The position numbers and the translations under genes are program-made. A stretch of 64,000 nt of DNA from Cryptomeria japonica. Its lineage: Eukaryota > Streptophyta > Pinopsida > Cupressales > Cupressaceae. The stretch covers positions 473,416,157 to 473,480,156 of the forward strand of contig NC_081412.1 of NCBI RefSeq assembly GCF_030272615.1, given 5' to 3'. The notes under the pieces were generated by a model, which saw nothing but the letters and a program-made list of their open reading frames with translations, did no database searches and was not told the origin of the DNA. Positions 22,690-35,100 of this stretch are shown here, piece after piece; the stretch's first letter is position 1; every line of letters starts with the position of its first letter.

Positions 22690-25100
22690 TACAAAAGTTA
22701 TTGTGAGATCTTTTGCCTAATTGATAATTCTACACATGTGGTAGAAATAGATGTTGTGGTTATAAATTCTTTGCTTTTTGATCATAATACTCAAGTGGGA
22801 AAGGGGCTATCAGAGTGTGGGTTGTTAGACAGGCAGGATGCTTTAGTCAATACAGAGCCTCTTATTACAATTGAAAATTGTCACACCATGGAGAGTTATC
22901 TGTTTCATTGTTTGTAGTTCAGAATTATCAAAAGGAGAAAGAAGTCTTAAGGTATGTGCAGCCAAGTTCACAGATTGTATCAGAGGATAAAAAGTCTCCT
23001 ATTAAAGTCTCCATCATCCCAACCCCGTTAACCTCATCTATAGTGAATCTAGTAAAAAAGACTAAGGGTAAAGGTAAGAGAACCATCAAGTGTAAGAAGA
23101 CGAAAGGGGAAATTAACGTAGAGATTCAAACTACTTTAGATGAGATTATTTGATTGTGAAGAGCCTGCTGCTCTTCACGAAACCTATGGATATTATTACA
23201 TAGAATGCTAGGGGCCTCAATACCCCTAGCAAACAGTGCCTCATCAGATCCCAAATTGAGGCAAGTGGTGCAGATATAGTTTTATTTTAGGAGACTATTT
23301 TTGGAGAATGAGAATTTGCAGTCTTTTAGCAACTGGAAAAAATGGAATTACGTAACCTTGTTCCCACTGGGTGCCTCAGAGGATTGGCTGTTTTATAGAA
23401 AGGTAATGATATTTAGATTAACAAAGTAGCAGTCAAAGAAAACTTCATCCAAGTTCAAATTTCTTGTTTCAATGTTTGTTTTAAACTCATTAATGTTTAT
23501 GGTCGTACATTTTCTATAGAAAAAAGATGGTTTGGGAATCCTTTTCATCACTTTTGGTATCTTATCTAGAGGATCCCTTTATTGTGGGTGGAGATTTTAA
23601 TGCATTATTATCTTTTATGGATAAGATAGGAGAAATTATTCCACCTTTAAAAATGATGCAGAATTTTAATGAGTTTGTTCTTTCTAATGACAATGTGACA
23701 TGGACCAATAGAAGGGCAATTTTTAAACATAGTGCAGAGATTTTAGATAGATTCTTTTTTAATCTTCAATGGTCAACATAGTTTCATTCCTATGTGTCAG
23801 AAATATTGCCTCTATCAGGTTCAAACCATTTTCCCTTGTTTCTCTCAGTTTCTTTTATATCTCTTCAAATTATGAGAAAGACATCATTTACGTTCAAAAA
23901 AAGTGGTTCATAGATCCAACCTTTCTCCCCCTTCTTAGAAACAGGTGGCATAATGCTCCCTTGAAGTTGGGCCAGGAATGTTTCAACTCTATAAGAAGAT
24001 TAAGTTTCTAAAATCACAAATTCGAGGGTAGAATTATCAATTGTTTAAGAATATTTTTTGCTTCTAAATATGATTTACAACTTTAGTTCTTAAGGATCAA
24101 TGAAGAAGTTATTCAAAATGGTTTGAATGATCAATCATTTGTAATTCAATGTCTTCTCTAAAAATAGTTAAAGGAAGTGTTATGTAGAGAGGAGATTTAT
24201 TGGCAGCAAAAATCTAGGGAAATGTGGCTACAAGAAGGGGACAAAAATACAAAGTTCTTCTATTCATCTACCAAAATGAGAAGTGATTCAAACAACATCT
24301 CTCACATTAAAATAATATAGGAGATAAATTGAGAGATAAAGATAAGATTCACCATGAAGAAGTTTGTTTCTTCTCCAATGTTTTCACAACTCTATTTGGA
24401 TATGGAGAAGATTGTTAACTCCCCAACAATATTCCCTAGTTGATTCCAAACCAAGACAATTTGGATTTTCTAGCCCCTTTTTCTATGGATGAAATCAGAT
24501 AGGTAGTATTTTCTATTTCCCCAGATAAAGCTTCGGTACCGAATGGGTTTACTGCTTTGTTTTTTCTAAAATGTTGTGATTCTCAATATTTAAGGTGATT
24601 CTATGAACATTATGTCTACATTTAAAAACTTTGAAACACCAGAATGGATGGCAAAGTATATCCTTCAGGAGGCTTGGAGTTTGCTTCAATTTCTTTTTTA
24701 TCATTTTCAAATTATCCATTGTTTTAGTGAAACCAATAAGATTGCAAACATTTTACCAAATAGAAGATGTCGCTTGCTATAAGCGGATGTTTTATTTAAG
24801 GAGTGTGGTATTACGATTGATGCAGAGTTAGAGGTTGTAGTGAAATATTATTCCAGTTGAAACAAAAAGTTAATAGTATGGTTTTCTTGAGGCTTCTCAA
24901 ATTATGAGGGTCTAGTTTTAATACATTTTTTGAGGAGTTGTAGGTTCAGTTTGAGATTATTTTGGTGTGGGATATTTTTCTCTTCCAGATCACTTAGAAT
25001 TTACTAAGATGGAGTTAGTATGTATTATTTCATCATGAGCTTCAGTATTGCGTCTATTTTAGGGTGCCCTATTTCATAGTTAAATTATAGTCATCTACTT
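22690..25100 (+). mobile_element. LINE with internal deletion, copy A
   Basis: Order: ORF1 C-terminal or linker sequence (to about 23,155); endonuclease from about 23,187 (NARGLNTPSKQCLI, then GGDFNALLSFMDK at 23,588 onward, then a SGSNHFPL block near 23,815); the linker block WLQEGDKNTKFFYSST near 24,230; and an RT N-terminal block (MDEIRQVVFSISPDKA) near 24,485. It then jumps to an RNase H-like C-terminus (WSLLQFLFYHFQIIHCF, ETNKIANILPNR) near 24,670-24,770. Most of the RT including its active site is missing. Stops are frequent; the Trp before NARG is TAG here but TCG in copy B. Confidence 0.8.
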
Positions 25101-25102
25101 TA

Positions 25103-25309
25103 GAAAAAGGCATTGTAATGGTATTGTGATGTTTTACTAGATAATAAGAAAAGATTGGACGATTGTGTTATGTGAATGTAGCCCATATTGGGTGGACCAT
25201 TTTAAAACTCGATGTTATTTATGTTGTGTATTTTTCTCCGTCTTTGCGTATATGAATCTTCATATAACTATTAATTTATGTTTTTCCTAGATCTGACTAA
25301 ACTATAACA
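25103..25309 (+). mobile_element. Truncated copia 5' LTR, copy A
   Basis: The LTR end ACTATAACA at 25,301-25,309 is directly followed by a tRNA-iMet-type primer-binding site. The left part, including the TATA-like box seen in copy B at 55,189, was removed by a deletion whose junction lies at about 25,103. Confidence 0.75.
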
Positions 25310-25311
25310 AT

Positions 25312-25324
25312 TGGTATTAGAGTC
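25312..25324 (+). promoter_or_regulatory. Primer-binding site, initiator-Met tRNA type
   Basis: TGGTATTAGAGTC, two changes from the TGGTATCAGAGC consensus used by plant copia elements. It sits 2 bases after the LTR CA end, as expected. The copy B equivalent is at about 55,428. Confidence 0.8.
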
Positions 25325-25371
25325 ATGCATTTTTTTAAATTGGCAAGGACTTTCAAATTTGAGTGGGAGCG

Positions 25372-28300
25372 ATGGAAGAAACCAAATTTAAGGTTGAGAA
25401 GTTCAACAACCAGAATTATCAGTTATGGAAAATGTAGATGGAGGATTACTTGTATCAAAAGGATCTGTGGTGGCCATTGGAAGGAAAGACAAAGAAATTG
25501 ACCACGATGTCAGATAAAGATTGGGATATTCTAGACAGAAAGACACTAGGGACCATTCGGTTGTGCTTTGCAGCATCTGTAGCATTCAATATTTCCAAAT
25601 CAACAATGACTGAAACCTTGAGCCAAACACTGGCTAAATTGTATGAGGAATCCTTAGCTTCAAATAAGGTATTTCTATTGAATCATTTATTTAATATGAA
25701 AATGAGTGAAGAAGGATATGTAGCAGATCATTTAATTGAGTTTAATACAGTTACTAGCTAATTGTCTTCTATAAAATTTAACTTTGACAAAGAGGTTAGG
25801 GCTCTCTTAATTTTATGTTCTTTGCCAGAAAATTGGAATAGCTTGGTTATGGTTGTAATTTACTATATCTCTAGTACAAACACTTTGAAATTTAATGATG
25901 TTGTTGGTGTTATCCTAAGTGAGGAAATGCGATGGAAAAGTATAGGTGAGACTTCAACATCACCAGGTACTGTTTTGAATGTAGAGAATAGGGGAAGATC
26001 AAAGAATAGTTTACAAGTAATAGTTTACAAGATGCCTTAATTCTATGTTTAGATAATGTTAATTATTCTTGGGTAATATATTTAGAGGTTTCATTTCATG
26101 CCATATCCCATAGATTTTTTCTTTCTAGATTATGTTCAAGGTGATTTTGGACAGGTATACTTTGGTGATGATGAGCCTTGCCAGATTGTTTGAAAATGCA
26201 AGATAAAAATCAAGTCGTAGAATGGAAATAACTGGCTGTTGAAGGACGTAAGGCATGTCCCTAATTTAAGAAGAAATTTAATTTCTCCAAGACAACTAGG
26301 CAGTGAAGGTTGCATAGTTACTTTTATAGACAATATTTGGAAGGTCACTAAAGGTGCATTAGTAGTAGCTAAAGGTGTAAAGGTAGGCACATAGTATTTG
26401 TGTACTAGTAATACTTATTCTAGCTTAGTTGATACAAAAAATTAATTTTAGGGACAACTACAATAGATATTGCAAAAATATATACAAAATTGTGGCACCG
26501 TAGTCTTGGGCACATTAGTGAGAAAGGGATGAAAATCCTTCACTCTATATTTGCCAAGAATGAAGCAGATTGATTTAGAGTTCTATGAAAATCGTGTTTA
26601 TGGTAAATAGAAGAGAGTTAAATTTTTCAAGGTTGGGAAAGAGAAGAAGAGTGAGAAGTTAGAGCTTGTGCATTCAGATGCATGGGGATCAGCTCAGGTA
26701 TCATCTCTTGGTGGCTCTTGTTATTATGTTATTTTTATAGATGATGCAACTAGGGAAACATGGGTGTATTTCCTAAAATAGAAATAAGATGCTTTTGAAA
26801 CTTTTAAGAAATTGAAACCTTTGGTTGAGAATTAGATAGGAAAAAAGTTGAAGTGTCTCAGATTTAATAATGAAGTGAGTATTGGAGAAAATTATTTGAA
26901 GATTATTGTTCTTACAATGAAATCCGAAGGTAGAAGATGGTTCTAGGAACCCCACAAGAAATTGTGTTTGAGAGAATGAAGAGGACCATCATGGAGCATG
27001 AGATTTCATGCTATACTACCCCTACATTTATGGGTAGATGTTGTACATATTATTGTTTATTTGATAAATAAAGGACCTTCAAATCCTTTGGATGGTGGCA
27101 TTCAAGAGGAGTTATGGACTTGTAAAAAGGTAAATTATTCTTTTATGAAAAGCTTTGGTTTTGAAGCTTTTGTCCATATTGAAAAATAGAACAAAACCAA
27201 GCTTGATGATAAATCTAAAAAAGTATACCTTCATTGGATATGGAATGGATGACTTTGGTTATTGATTATGAGATTTTCAAAATCACAAAATATGTAGAAA
27301 TAGAGATGTTATATTCAATGAGAAGGTCATGTATAAAGAACATATGTAGGAATAGAAGTATGAATGGGTCAAAAAGGAATATGTGGTGTTAGATGAGATT
27401 CTTGAGAATAAAATGCTATTGCTAACTGATACTCAGCAACAAAAAAATATCCCATAGACTCCTAAACGTGTTAGAAGACGTTCTACGAGGTTAAGTAGTC
27501 CTCCTGAAATATTTTCTCCTTCTTCGTATTTTATTTTATTAACTCATTCTAGTGAACTTGAATTATATGAAGAAGCAATGCAGGTGGATGCCAAATAGTA
27601 GTGGGAGCTAGGCATGAAAGAGAAAATGGATTCCTTGTCGCAACATTAGACATGGGACTTAGTCCCATTACCTGTAGGAAAAAGAGCCTTGCCAAATAAA
27701 TGGGTTTATAGGATGAAAGAGGAGGATGGAGGATAAAATATATATAAGGCTAGACACATGGTAAAAGGATTTGCACAGAAAAAGGATATAGATTTTGATG
27801 AAATATTTTCTCCAATTGTAAAAATGACTTTAGTTAGAACTGTTCTAGGTCTTGTGGATGCAATAGGCTTGCTCTTGAACAACTAGATGTTAAAACAACC
27901 TTTTTACATGGGGATTCGAAGGAGGAAATATAAATGCAACAACCATATGGACATGAGATCAAAGTTAAGGAGGAATTAGCGTGCAAGTTGAAGAAGAGTT
28001 TGTATGGCCTAAAACAAGCACTCCGAAAATGATATTTGAAATTTTATAGTTTCATGGTTGAACAATGTTATTACATATGTCATTTTGATAATAGTGTTTA
28101 TTTTAAGAGATTAGATAATGGCAGTTATATTATCTTGTTACTTTATGTTGATGACATGCTTGTTGTTGGGTCTAACACGCAACATATAAATGAACTTAAA
28201 CAAAAATTATCAAAGTCTTTTTCTATGAAGGATTTGGGTGCAGCTAAGAAAATCCTTTGTATGAGGATTTCATGAGATAGGAAAAATAGAACATTTTGTC

Positions 28301-28590
28301 ACAAAGTGAATATATAAAGAAGGTGCTGGAAATATTTAACATGCAAAATGCAAAAGTAGTTGGTACACTTTTGGCTAGTCATTTCAAATTGACTATTTAA
28401 AGAGACGTGTCCAAAGACATAGGAAGAGGTAAATAAAATGTTTAAAATTTTGTATTCATCACCTATTGGCAGTGTTATATATGTCATGGTATGCAAATGG
28501 CCAGATATTTCACATATAATGGGAGTTGTGAGTAGGTATATGAGCAATCCATGAATGGACCATTAGAATGTTGTCAAATGGATTCTCAAT
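25372..28590 (+). mobile_element. Ty1/copia internal region (gag-INT-RT), copy A
   Basis: Gag starts at ATG 25,372 with NYQLWKM-type text and stops at 25,435 and 25,759 in one frame to 26,040. Then come a degenerate protease region, the pre-integrase block (LWHRSLGHISEKGMKILHS near 26,490), integrase core (ELVHSDAWG near 26,670; [13 protein letters not shown] near 26,735), and RT ([23 protein letters not shown] near 27,875, [24 protein letters not shown] near 28,138). The end is in RNase H (VSRYMSNP near 28,530). Integrase before RT defines Ty1/copia. It is truncated at about 28,585 where unrelated sequence starts. The same stops and the same truncation occur in copy B. Confidence 0.9.
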
Positions 28591-29640
28591 CAAGTCAAGA
28601 TCAAGATCCCGAAACCTTATCATTCCATCCAATTGTTGACCGAGATTCCATCCTCCATCCATCCAAATAACCTTTATATAATTCCTATCCATCCATGCAT
28701 TCATTTCCCCGTACAAAGAATTTGGATGCCAATCATAAAATTCATATGTCTAGCAATCCACATGTATTCAAGGATCAACATGTACAGTCTAATCGACATG
28801 TCAAAACAAAGAAAAAATATGATCCAAAAAGAAAAACAAAAATTCAAAAGATGACAAAGGCCTGCTGAGAAAAAGAAAGAAAACTCAAAAGATATATGGG
28901 TTCCTAAATCCCTTGTGCAAGCAATGTGTTCCGAGGGACCACAAAATAATGAAAAATAAAAAACCATGTGGGTTCCCAAGTGGCTCCTTGAAGAACAAAA
29001 GCCTATAGAAGCATAAAACTTGGCATCCAAGATTTCTATTCCTCCATCGAAACCTTCCAAATGTATTCCTCCATCACTTCCCTCGTCCATTTTTGGTCCT
29101 TATGTCCCAAAATCCCTAGCTATTGCTCCATCCAAATCTCAAAATTTGAGATCCACTTTTCCTCCATTAGCCCATCACCCCTCAAGGTGTATGCCAATTC
29201 TGATCTTTCTAGCATTTACATCCCCTCAATCCCAATTCTTCCAATACCCTATCCTTTATCCAACACCTCTTTTCCATCCTATCCAATCCTTGGCCTAAAT
29301 CCTTAGTTCCATCTCATTTTCATGTCATTATCCTACCAACATATTTGAGCATAAATTTAATAGTCATGTTCCATTCATCAAGGATACTAACTAAACAATG
29401 AGATGCTTGAGTCCTCCTTCCATCCCCTATCATGTGTCCATTTTATGCTAAAAAGTCAAAAATAAAAATAAAAAAGGAAAAAACTAAAAAAATGAAAACT
29501 GTGAAAAATAGTAAAGAAAAATAATTCATCCACTGGTGAAAACCTAGTAAACAAGCACCTTGGGAAAGTACCATGATGAAAACCTAGCAAACATGTGTCA
29601 TGTATAATCCATAAGCATTTTGCATACCATACTTGGGGGC
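28590..29640 (+). mobile_element. 3' internal region of a Tat/Ogre-like gypsy element, copy A
   Basis: Mostly non-coding, with C/T-rich motifs (CCATCCATCC, TATCC). Short coding-like strings are DIWVPKSLV near 28,895 and WVPKWLLEEQKP near 28,970. Positions 29,530-29,640 carry GGTGAAAACCTAGTAAACA-type text followed by a polypurine tract, a layout I associate with the 3' end of Tat-lineage Ty3/gypsy elements. No pol domain is present. The element is 5'-truncated against the copia fragment. Confidence 0.5.
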
Positions 29641-29643
29641 AGG
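29632..29643 (+). promoter_or_regulatory. Polypurine tract candidate, copy A
   Basis: CTTGGGGGCAGG lies immediately before the proposed LTR start. In copy B it reads CTTGGGGGTAGG near 59,750. Such G-rich tracts prime plus-strand synthesis just upstream of the 3' LTR. Confidence 0.5.
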
Positions 29644-30298
29644 TTTGATTTATACTATCCTATCATATCCTATTCGCTTTCACTATCTTGTCACCCTTCA
29701 TTATCATATTGACCTTCATTATCTTTTCACCCTTCATTATCCTATCATACCCTGTCATACTCCTCCATTATCCTATCATCCCTCATGTCCATATTTCATT
29801 TTCCACCTTTGATCTTGACAAGGATGAGTATCTTCATGAGCGTCATGCTTCCTATTCCCGACTTTTAGTGTATCACAACTTTTGCTCTTTATCCATTTGC
29901 TTATTACATCCTTTTATCCATATTCCTTGGCTTATTGCAACGTTCTATCACTATCCCTTATCTTATCAAAGCCTTCAGTCCATATCCCTTATCGATTTTT
30001 GATCTTTCCTGTCCTATCCACATCCTATCACCATGCATACACTCCTTTCAGTCGCTTGATCTTGATCTGATATAAGCACATAAAAATGCAAACTTAGCTT
30101 CAAAATCCTATTGACATGTCCCTGATGCCATTGCTTTACATTGTCATATCGAGTCTCTTGTCCCATTGCGCAATAGCCCTTGAAAATTGCATCTGTGTTG
30201 TCTCCATAGTAAATGGCCTCTATCTTCCCTCTATCCACTAACATTTCAACAAGCCTATTTATCCATCTATTATATTCATTGCCTTGCTAGACAGTGGA

Positions 30299-30590
30299 GG
30301 AAAAAATCCCAAAAAATCAAATAATGTCTTGAAAAAGTTCAAAAAAGTCAAATAATGACCAAAAAATTCAAAAAAATTAAATGCCTTGAAAAATTCAAGA
30401 AAATTAAATAATGTCCAAAAAAATTCAAAAAAATAAAATAATGTCCTGAAAAAAATTCAAAAAAATCAAATAATGTCTTGAAAAAATTCAAAAAAATCAA
30501 AAAGTGTCCTTAAAAAATCCCAAAAACTTAAATAATGTCTTGAAATAAATTAAAAAACAAATTGAAAAATGTCTTGAAAAAATACAAATT
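30299..30590 (+). repeat. A-rich minisatellite of about 30-36 bp, copy A
   Basis: About eight diverged units of the type TCAAATAATGTCTTGAAAAA followed by ATTCAAAAAAA. Copy B (60,417-60,673) has roughly one unit fewer. Confidence 0.85.
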
Positions 30591-33585
30591 TTTTTTTTTT
30601 CTTCATAAACCCTAAAAATTGGAAAACATTAAAACCCAAAGATAATTGCGTTTGTTTCATTTCGATAATAAACTGTCCCTTTTGTACATAGACATACATT
30701 TGAGTAGACATCAAACAGAAACACGATAAATATTGCACTTAAACAAAATCACGTATCAACAGATGAACTGTTCAATCACCCAAGCATTCAAACTGATCTA
30801 AGTTGTCATATCAATTGAATAACATCAACATTATCATCGGTCCTTTGTCAACATTATCATGGTCTTATACGGGGTATTGGATTCCCTGAAACTAGACATC
30901 ATGATCGTCCTTCTATCACAACACTACCACTTTGGCAACAAAGATCAGAATGTCTATTTTGACTTGTTTGAATTGGTAAGTTTTATCTTTTATTGATTTA
31001 TCTTGGATAATGTTCCTATGTTTCTCAATGATGTCACTGAGTGATTTAGAGTGGTTGGGATGGTTCATTATCATTTTTGGTTTCTGTTTGTTGTTTGCAG
31101 AGTGTTTTGTACCATTTTCGGACATGTATGTCTTAGGATGTTGTGACTCATTCCTTATCTGCAATGTGTGTTTTATGCAAAGGGATTGCATTATCGCCCT
31201 GGCCTTCATTGCCATGGTGTGCCACATCCATCTTTCCATATCAAATAAAGGTTTTCACCTACTACTATGCATTAGTGAAAGCAAGTTCTTCTTCACCTTT
31301 AACTCTTCTTTTCTTAATTTCCCCTTACTAGCATTTCTTCTGTCAGTCATGTCAATCGATTTGGTCTAGTACTCTGATTCACCAAAAATATTTGCATCCT
31401 GCATTCATTTGTTAGTACATTTGCATATCAGAATAATTTATTGCATCACAAAATCACAAAAATAAAGCATTTTGCATAACATTATTTATTGCATATCATA
31501 TAAGAGCAAAAATACAAAAACAAGTGCATTGTTAATTCATTGCATCACATGAAATGTACATAAAGCATCCATACATGGCATCATATAGACAATAAATTCA
31601 CACGATAACATAGTTGCATATCATATATATCATCAAAAGTGTCAGAGTATAAAACTAGACTGTCTGAGTTTGGTATGGCTCGCAAGCTGAGTACAAATCC
31701 AAGTATGTTTAAATCATACTAAGTAACTATGTCCCTATCATTGTGCGGTCCCTCTGTCCTTGTCATGTTTGTCTTGTCTTAAGGATGGATCTCCTCTTAT
31801 CCATGGTCCATGGTTTGGCGTATCTGTCCAACAATGGGGAATTACTTTGTTATTTTTTAGGGTTTCATCCTAAGGGCTGTATTTACTTGTTTCACATACA
31901 AATTGGGCGCATTCATGTCTTATTTTATCCCCTTTAGGTCTCCTTTTCCCTAGGATTCCATTGGTTTCATCGACAAGTATTCCTCCATTGGAATGATTGC
32001 CATCTTTCTACAATATCTTTTGTAATGCTTGTATCTTGCGCATCCGATCTCCAATTTGTGTTCCATTTGCACCAGTGGCTTTGTCTTGTTGTTGTCGATC
32101 AATTGGCATCTTTTCTAGATTTTTTTGGACAATTCCTTGAGGGGGTATATATCATACATATATCCTTGTCATCATCTAGGGCATATATCTTATTTGTTCT
32201 TTGAAACAACGCTCAAAATTGTATTGTCTCAAAGAGGGGAAAAACGGAGGCATCTGAAAATGCTCAACACTTGCGGCACTATAATTTAACATATCCGCGT
32301 TACCTTCTTTAGATTTTTGCACATCTTATTAGCATTTCTTCTATGGCACACACTTGATCTTTATCATTTGTTGACATCTTTGTCATTCTTCTGTGCTTCT
32401 GTCCTCTTCAATTATCTTTTTTTCATTTATCAATTAGGTCTTATCAATATCATTTTCAAATTGCAATCTTTGGTCGTAACCAATTTGTCATATCAATTGG
32501 ATATCATCAATCCTAATTAGTGTAAAATTATGGATTTGTTATCAATATTTATCATTGTCAATAATCTTGTCATGTTAATTGGACATCGTCAACCATTATT
32601 GGTGTCAAATTAGGGTTTTATCATTGATGTTTGTCATCTTCAATCAATCGTTGATCAATTATCATCCTTTTTTAATCTTCATTCTAGATCATCTTATGTC
32701 ATCAATTTGTCAATTCCTTGTCAATTGGGATCAATTTGTCATTGGTCTTTGTTAATCTCAGTATCATGTCACCTTCATCAAGATGAACTTTTATCAAACT
32801 TTGATTGATTTATCATTGATCTCGATCAATAATCATTTCTCATCAATTTGGACCGATCAGTCATTGGTCCTTGTCAATTGGCACCTATCAATTTTATCCT
32901 TGGCCAATCATTGATCAATTTGTCATTGATTCTTGTCAACCAATATCGACACTTTATCAATTATCAGTTCTCGTCATTTAATCATGATCAAATCAACCTT
33001 GTATCAATTGCTTCAATCATTCAATCTTGTTGTCACATAATTTTCATTCTTTCATTTCTATTCCATCTCCTAGGGTTTAGTGATTTAATCATTTAATCCT
33101 ATTCGATATTTCCCCACTAAGTTAAATAAATTATTTTATTTATCGTAGGTCCTCTTTCCACAATTAAATGTTTCGTTTAGATGGCTAATTATGCCCTCTT
33201 TGTGAATTAATTAATGAATGAATATTTATTAATTATTTTTACCAAATATCATTTTCCTAACTTCTAATTCCTCTTTTCCACCTATTTTGCTAATTTTTGA
33301 ATTATAACTTCCCACTAATTTCTCTCCTATCTTTTCCCCCTAATTTCTCCACTTTTCATGCTTCTCTTTTGTCATAATAAATGAGCTATTTTTGTGGACA
33401 ATTTTTCTTAATTTGGAGGCCTAAATTTCTCTCAATTTGTCATAATTTTGACATAGCAACTTGTCAATCAATTTGTCATAATTTGTCATTCAATCATGCC
33501 TTTTTGAAATCAATTTGTAATTTTTCAAATGAAGTTTCTTCTTGCATTTTCAATCATACTAATTTCTTATCTTCACTAATTCACC

Positions 33586-33593
33586 TATAAATT
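33586..33593 (+). promoter_or_regulatory. TATA-like box in the long LTR
   Basis: CCTATAAATTGGTCCCTC is a well-formed plant TATA context. It is preserved in copy B at about 63,977, close to the window end. It would place the LTR transcription start near 33,620. Confidence 0.4.
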
Positions 33594-33914
33594 GGTCCCT
33601 CTTTTCAATCAATGACAGCCACAATTCAAGTACCCTCATGCTGTCATTTACACTTTACAACCTTGCTTTTGATCATTCTTTGCACTTGTAGATGAAACCA
33701 ACTTAATTTGGAAGAGGAAGACTAACAATAAAGGTTAATGAAGGCAACACATTGGGATGGTTTGCACCTTTGTTTTAGTGTTATTCTTTTGTTCCTTTAT
33801 TGAGTGTTCTTGGATTGGATTTCATTAGCAATTAGGTTTGTGGTTGCCTAATGTTTATGCTTTTGATGCTTTCCCCTATTTTCCTAGTCACATTTATTGG
33901 TTAACCCGACGTGA

Positions 33915-34491
33915 ACATTTTTAACTTAGAAATCATCTGCTCCCATGATTTGATCTTCTCTTTACCCCTTCTCTATCTATCAACTTGCAAATGATCCCAC
34001 CAATGAGGCACATGCATATTTCACCTTCCTTTCTTTTGTGATGTTCTCAAAATAAATATGCTTCTCCATATCCAAGATCCAATCCATTAATTCATTTGAA
34101 TCCTACTTTCCGTCATACTCTGGTGGGGTAAAATGTGGTTTAGTGTTCGTCCTACTCAAAACCCTCAAGAACCTTTCTTTTTGTGGATCGATCATCGGTG
34201 GATTTGCTACTTGTTCTACTGGTGCTTCTTCTTTATCAACTTTGCTCACATCTTCAATATGTCAGCCTCTTCTCTGGGTTGTCTCAACAACTTCCAATCG
34301 GGCTGTAATTTCTCTTAGTATTTCCATCACAACAGGTTGTGCATTCCCACGTGCTCCACCATTCCTATTTCCTCTCTGCACCATCTTTGCGCCAGTCCTC
34401 TACACCTAGACGTCGGAACAACAATCGGTCACCCCACAGTAAAATTCTTAGGACACCACAATCTCTGGAATTAAATCTCTCTTTGATACCA
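33915..34491 (-). mobile_element. Ty3/gypsy gag start with primer-binding site
   Basis: Read right to left. A primer-binding site (TGGTATCAAAGAG, revcomp of 34,479-34,491) is followed by a gag N-terminus: GNRNGGARGNAQPVVMEILR, then KPHFTPPEYDGK, ELMDWILDMEKHIYFENI, KYACASLVGSFASW and RRGKEKIKSWEQMISKLK at about 33,920. Two stops sit in frame. Gag is cut off where the long LTR ends. An LTR should lie just right of 34,495; the sequence at 34,497-34,780 is a candidate but has no second copy to define it. Confidence 0.75.
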
Positions 34492-34496
34492 CTTGG

Positions 34497-35100
34497 TGCA
34501 GTCATTAGTTAGGAGGGACCTCAAAGAGATCAATCCAGACTAGGAAGCAAGAGTAAACACAACTTAAACAATAGGATATGATAGAGATAATGTAGAACAG
34601 AATGTATTAGATCATGAGAACTGATTACAAGCAATCGATAACATCCGAGTTACAAGATTTGGCTCACTGGCCTACTACATGCATGCTCAGTTACAGAATA
34701 GGTCAACTTTGGACCTCTAAATCTAAGATATATTCTCTATTTTCTATCTGACTTCCCCTCTCCACCGCTATTCTAATGCTCAATTACAATGATTTATATG
34801 ATCCAAGATCTAGTTGGCCCAAAAGGGAACAAATGCCAAAGAACAAGATCAAACGTGTAAAACCAAGAGGTCGACCTCCACCAAAAATATTCCTCCAAAA
34901 AATCCAAAGGATGATGTGCAGATCAGATGGAAGGTCAACCACATGCCAAGGAACATCAGAATCAACAAACTGGGCTCCACAAGATACATAAAGGATTTGG
35001 TAGATTAACCAATGCAAATAGGTCCAAGCAGTTCCGGTGCTAGAAAACTATCTTGAAATCCAGAATCTTGTAGGGCGATAAATAAAACTAAAGGCAATTC
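34497..35100. other. Candidate short LTR and unassigned sequence
   Basis: On the minus strand this lies just upstream of the primer-binding site, so part of it should be the 5' LTR of that gypsy element. Overlapping frames at 34,776-35,017 on both strands are not recognised. The boundary with the RT fragment to the right is not visible. Confidence 0.35.

Larger units (their letters stand above)
16077..33610 (+). repeat. Segmental duplication, copy A
   Basis: Colinear with 45,693-64,000 at offsets of 29.6 kb (left part), 28.0 kb (23-25 kb) and 30.1-30.4 kb (right part). Mismatch is roughly 1-3% in stretches compared by eye, for example about 3 in 324 bases at 25,438-25,761 and about 9 in 435 at 18,627-19,061. 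The true right end is unknown because copy B leaves the window. The gypsy piece at 9,033-10,194 / 38,180-39,342 has the same order and spacing and probably belongs to the same event. Confidence 0.9.
29644..33905 (+). mobile_element. Long (about 4.2 kb) Tat/Ogre-like LTR, copy A
   Basis: Inferred from the polypurine tract at its left, absence of coding sequence, a TATA-like box (TATAAATT, 33,586-33,593) about 300 bases from the right end, and termination near 33,900 where gypsy gag on the opposite strand begins. It contains CTATCCTATCA-type degenerate repeats (29,650-29,780), an A-rich minisatellite (30,299-30,590), TTGCAT-rich text (31,400-31,640) and diverged TCAATTTGTCATTG repeats (32,400-33,500). 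The exact start and end are uncertain; a TG start is visible at 29,646 in copy A but not in copy B. A second LTR to confirm it is absent. Confidence 0.45.

Noticed and set aside
28633-30244. Several ORFs of 60-130 codons on both strands, repeated near 58.7-60.4 kb
   Set aside because: They follow C/T-rich, low-G composition and overlap one another; apart from the short WVPK strings no domain is visible.
30916-31369. Overlapping 107- and 119-codon ORFs on opposite strands, retained at 61.0-61.5 kb
   Set aside because: They lie inside the proposed long LTR; retention matches the overall identity of the duplication and no family is recognised.
33900-33925. Possible primer-binding site (TTGGTTAACCCGACGTGAAC) right after the long LTR
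   Set aside because: The following bases already read as minus-strand gypsy gag of another element, and I cannot match the string confidently to a tRNA 3' end.
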